From DASRJW01 sp964567755 (GTDB lineage Bacteria > Krumholzibacteriota > Krumholzibacteriia > G020349025): a stretch of DNA of 64,000 nt. Under the pieces are notes generated by a model that worked only from the letters and a program-made list of their open reading frames with translations, was not told the DNA's origin and made no database searches. The stretch covers positions 186,001 through 250,000 of the forward strand of contig CAZMNW010000025.1 in assembly GCA_964567755.1 (NCBI GenBank), written 5' to 3'. The position numbers and the translations under genes were made by a program. Below, in pieces: positions 63,430-64,000 of this stretch (its first letter is position 1; each line of letters begins with the position of its first letter).

Positions 63430-64000
63430 ATGCGCCTACTCCACGTTGCGCTCACCGTGGCATTCCTCGTCGCCGCGGCATGCGCCTCCGATGACACGCG
63501 CGAGACCTCGGACTCCGCGCCCGCCAGCGACCGCGCGCATGTCGACGAAGCTGCCACGGAGACCCCGGCGCCCGCGCTCAACAGCCCACCGGGTTCCACG
63601 AAACCCGTGGCCGATGACGAACTGGCGCTACCCGCCGGTTTGCTCGAAGACGAGCGCAACACCATCGCCGTCTTCCGAAGCGTGTCGCGCGCCGTCGTCT
63701 TCATCACCTCGAAAGAGCGGCGCCAGGATCTCTTCACGCTCAACATTCTGGAAATCCCCGTCGGCACCGGTTCGGGCTTCGTCTGGGATCGCAAGGGCCA
63801 CGTCGTGACCAACTTCCACGTGGTGGCGAGCGGCACCGAGTTCTCCGTGACCTTGGCCGATGGCTCGGTGCACGATGCTGAGGTCGTCGGCGCCGAACCG
63901 AACAAGGACCTGGCGGTGCTGCGCATCAGAGCCCCAACGAGCGCGCTCACTCCCGTCGAGCCCGGAGACTCGGGCCACCTCGTCGTCGGCCAGAAGGTGC
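63430..64000 (+). CDS. S1C (DegP/HtrA-like) trypsin-like protease, 5' part
   Basis: The gene runs off the right edge; 190 codons are visible. Start ATG at 63430 with GGGGAG nine bases before it (an ATG at 63421 directly abuts that site). A lipoprotein signal (RLLHVALTVAFLVAAACASD) has a lipobox-type cysteine, then a Ser/Pro/Glu-rich linker. The protease domain begins with NTIAVFRSVSRAVVFITSKE, then VGTGSGFVWDRKGHVVTNFH with the catalytic His, and the catalytic Asp in NKDLAVLRI. The serine would be beyond the window. Probably a membrane-anchored periplasmic quality-control protease. Confidence 0.87.
   Translation, partial: MRLLHVALTVAFLVAAACASDDTRETSDSAPASDRAHVDEAATETPAPALNSPPGSTKPVADDELALPAGLLEDERNTIAVFRSVSRAVVFITSKERRQDLFTLNILEIPVGTGSGFVWDRKGHVVTNFHVVASGTEFSVTLADGSVHDAEVVGAEPNKDLAVLRIRAPTSALTPVEPGDSGHLVVGQKV

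Noticed and set aside
62295..63950. 551-codon minus-strand frame across the GNAT gene and the S1C protease
   Set aside because: Overlaps three supported genes and shows only low-complexity Ser/Arg composition.

Overview
The window is a dense, GC-rich (roughly two thirds G+C) bacterial chromosome segment of about 55 protein genes and one tRNA. It has no phage structural genes, insertion sequences, CRISPR arrays or rRNA. The cell is Gram-negative: there is an outer-membrane beta-barrel, a TonB-ExbB-ExbD machine, a Tat-type signal, a lipoprotein signal and many signal peptides. A subtilase with a C-terminal FlgD-like/T9SS-like beta domain, a bactofilin, KorAB, a large secreted M14 peptidase and a lone STAS protein fit FCB-type or Eisenbacteria/Krumholzibacteria-like lineages. 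That placement is inference; no marker gene here fixes the phylum.

Layout. 1-543: 3' part of a frameshifted secreted protein. 972-4930: clpB overlapping a UMF1-type MFS transporter. 5012-8246: bactofilin, dihydropyrimidinase, secreted unknown. 8436-12521: korA-korB and an FAD oxidoreductase. 12746-13357: Cys-rich secreted protein. 13465-19553 (minus): GH3 enzyme, DUF1028 protein, speA, secreted propeller-like protein. 19809-21944: cytidylate-kinase-like protein and a Tat-exported aminotransferase-fold protein lacking both PLP-anchoring residues. 21972-22097: perfect 29-bp inverted repeat. 22110-23189 (minus): Mrp/ApbC. 23447-26377: M14 peptidase. 26473-27672 (minus): outer-membrane protein. 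27991-38930 (plus): thioesterase, subtilase, P5C dehydrogenase, ClC channel, Na+/H+ antiporter-like protein, an unknown protein coupled to an SHMT-like enzyme. 38948-42730: CMD protein, TPR-zincin, thioredoxin-like protein, cobalamin adenosyltransferase, pseudouridine synthase. 42956-44383: tRNA-His followed by mazEF and phd-vapC, each with a readable promoter/operator. 44534-48293 (minus): uppS, HTH-membrane pair, molybdopterin oxidoreductase. 48619-49782: cystathionine synthase/lyase. 49826-56842 (minus): eight-gene TPR-STAS-ExbB-ExbD-ExbD-TonB-unknown-unknown operon. 57168-64000: esterase, homocysteine methyltransferase/MTHFR, HAD phosphatase, sodium:solute symporter, GNAT, start of an S1C protease.

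How it works together. Secreted peptidases (M14, S8, S1C), arginine decarboxylase, P5C dehydrogenase, dihydropyrimidinase and a 2-oxoacid:ferredoxin oxidoreductase suggest a heterotroph living on peptides and amino acids. Cystathionine enzyme, homocysteine methyltransferase/MTHFR, SHMT-like enzyme and cobalamin adenosyltransferase point to sulfur amino acid and one-carbon metabolism. The Exb/Ton operon with its TPR and STAS proteins is the most complex envelope system here.

Best candidates for something undescribed: the exported PLP-less aminotransferase-fold protein beside a P-loop-altered kinase-like protein; the STAS/TPR-coupled Ton operon; the translationally coupled unknown + SHMT-like pair; and the long perfect inverted repeat at 21972-22097.
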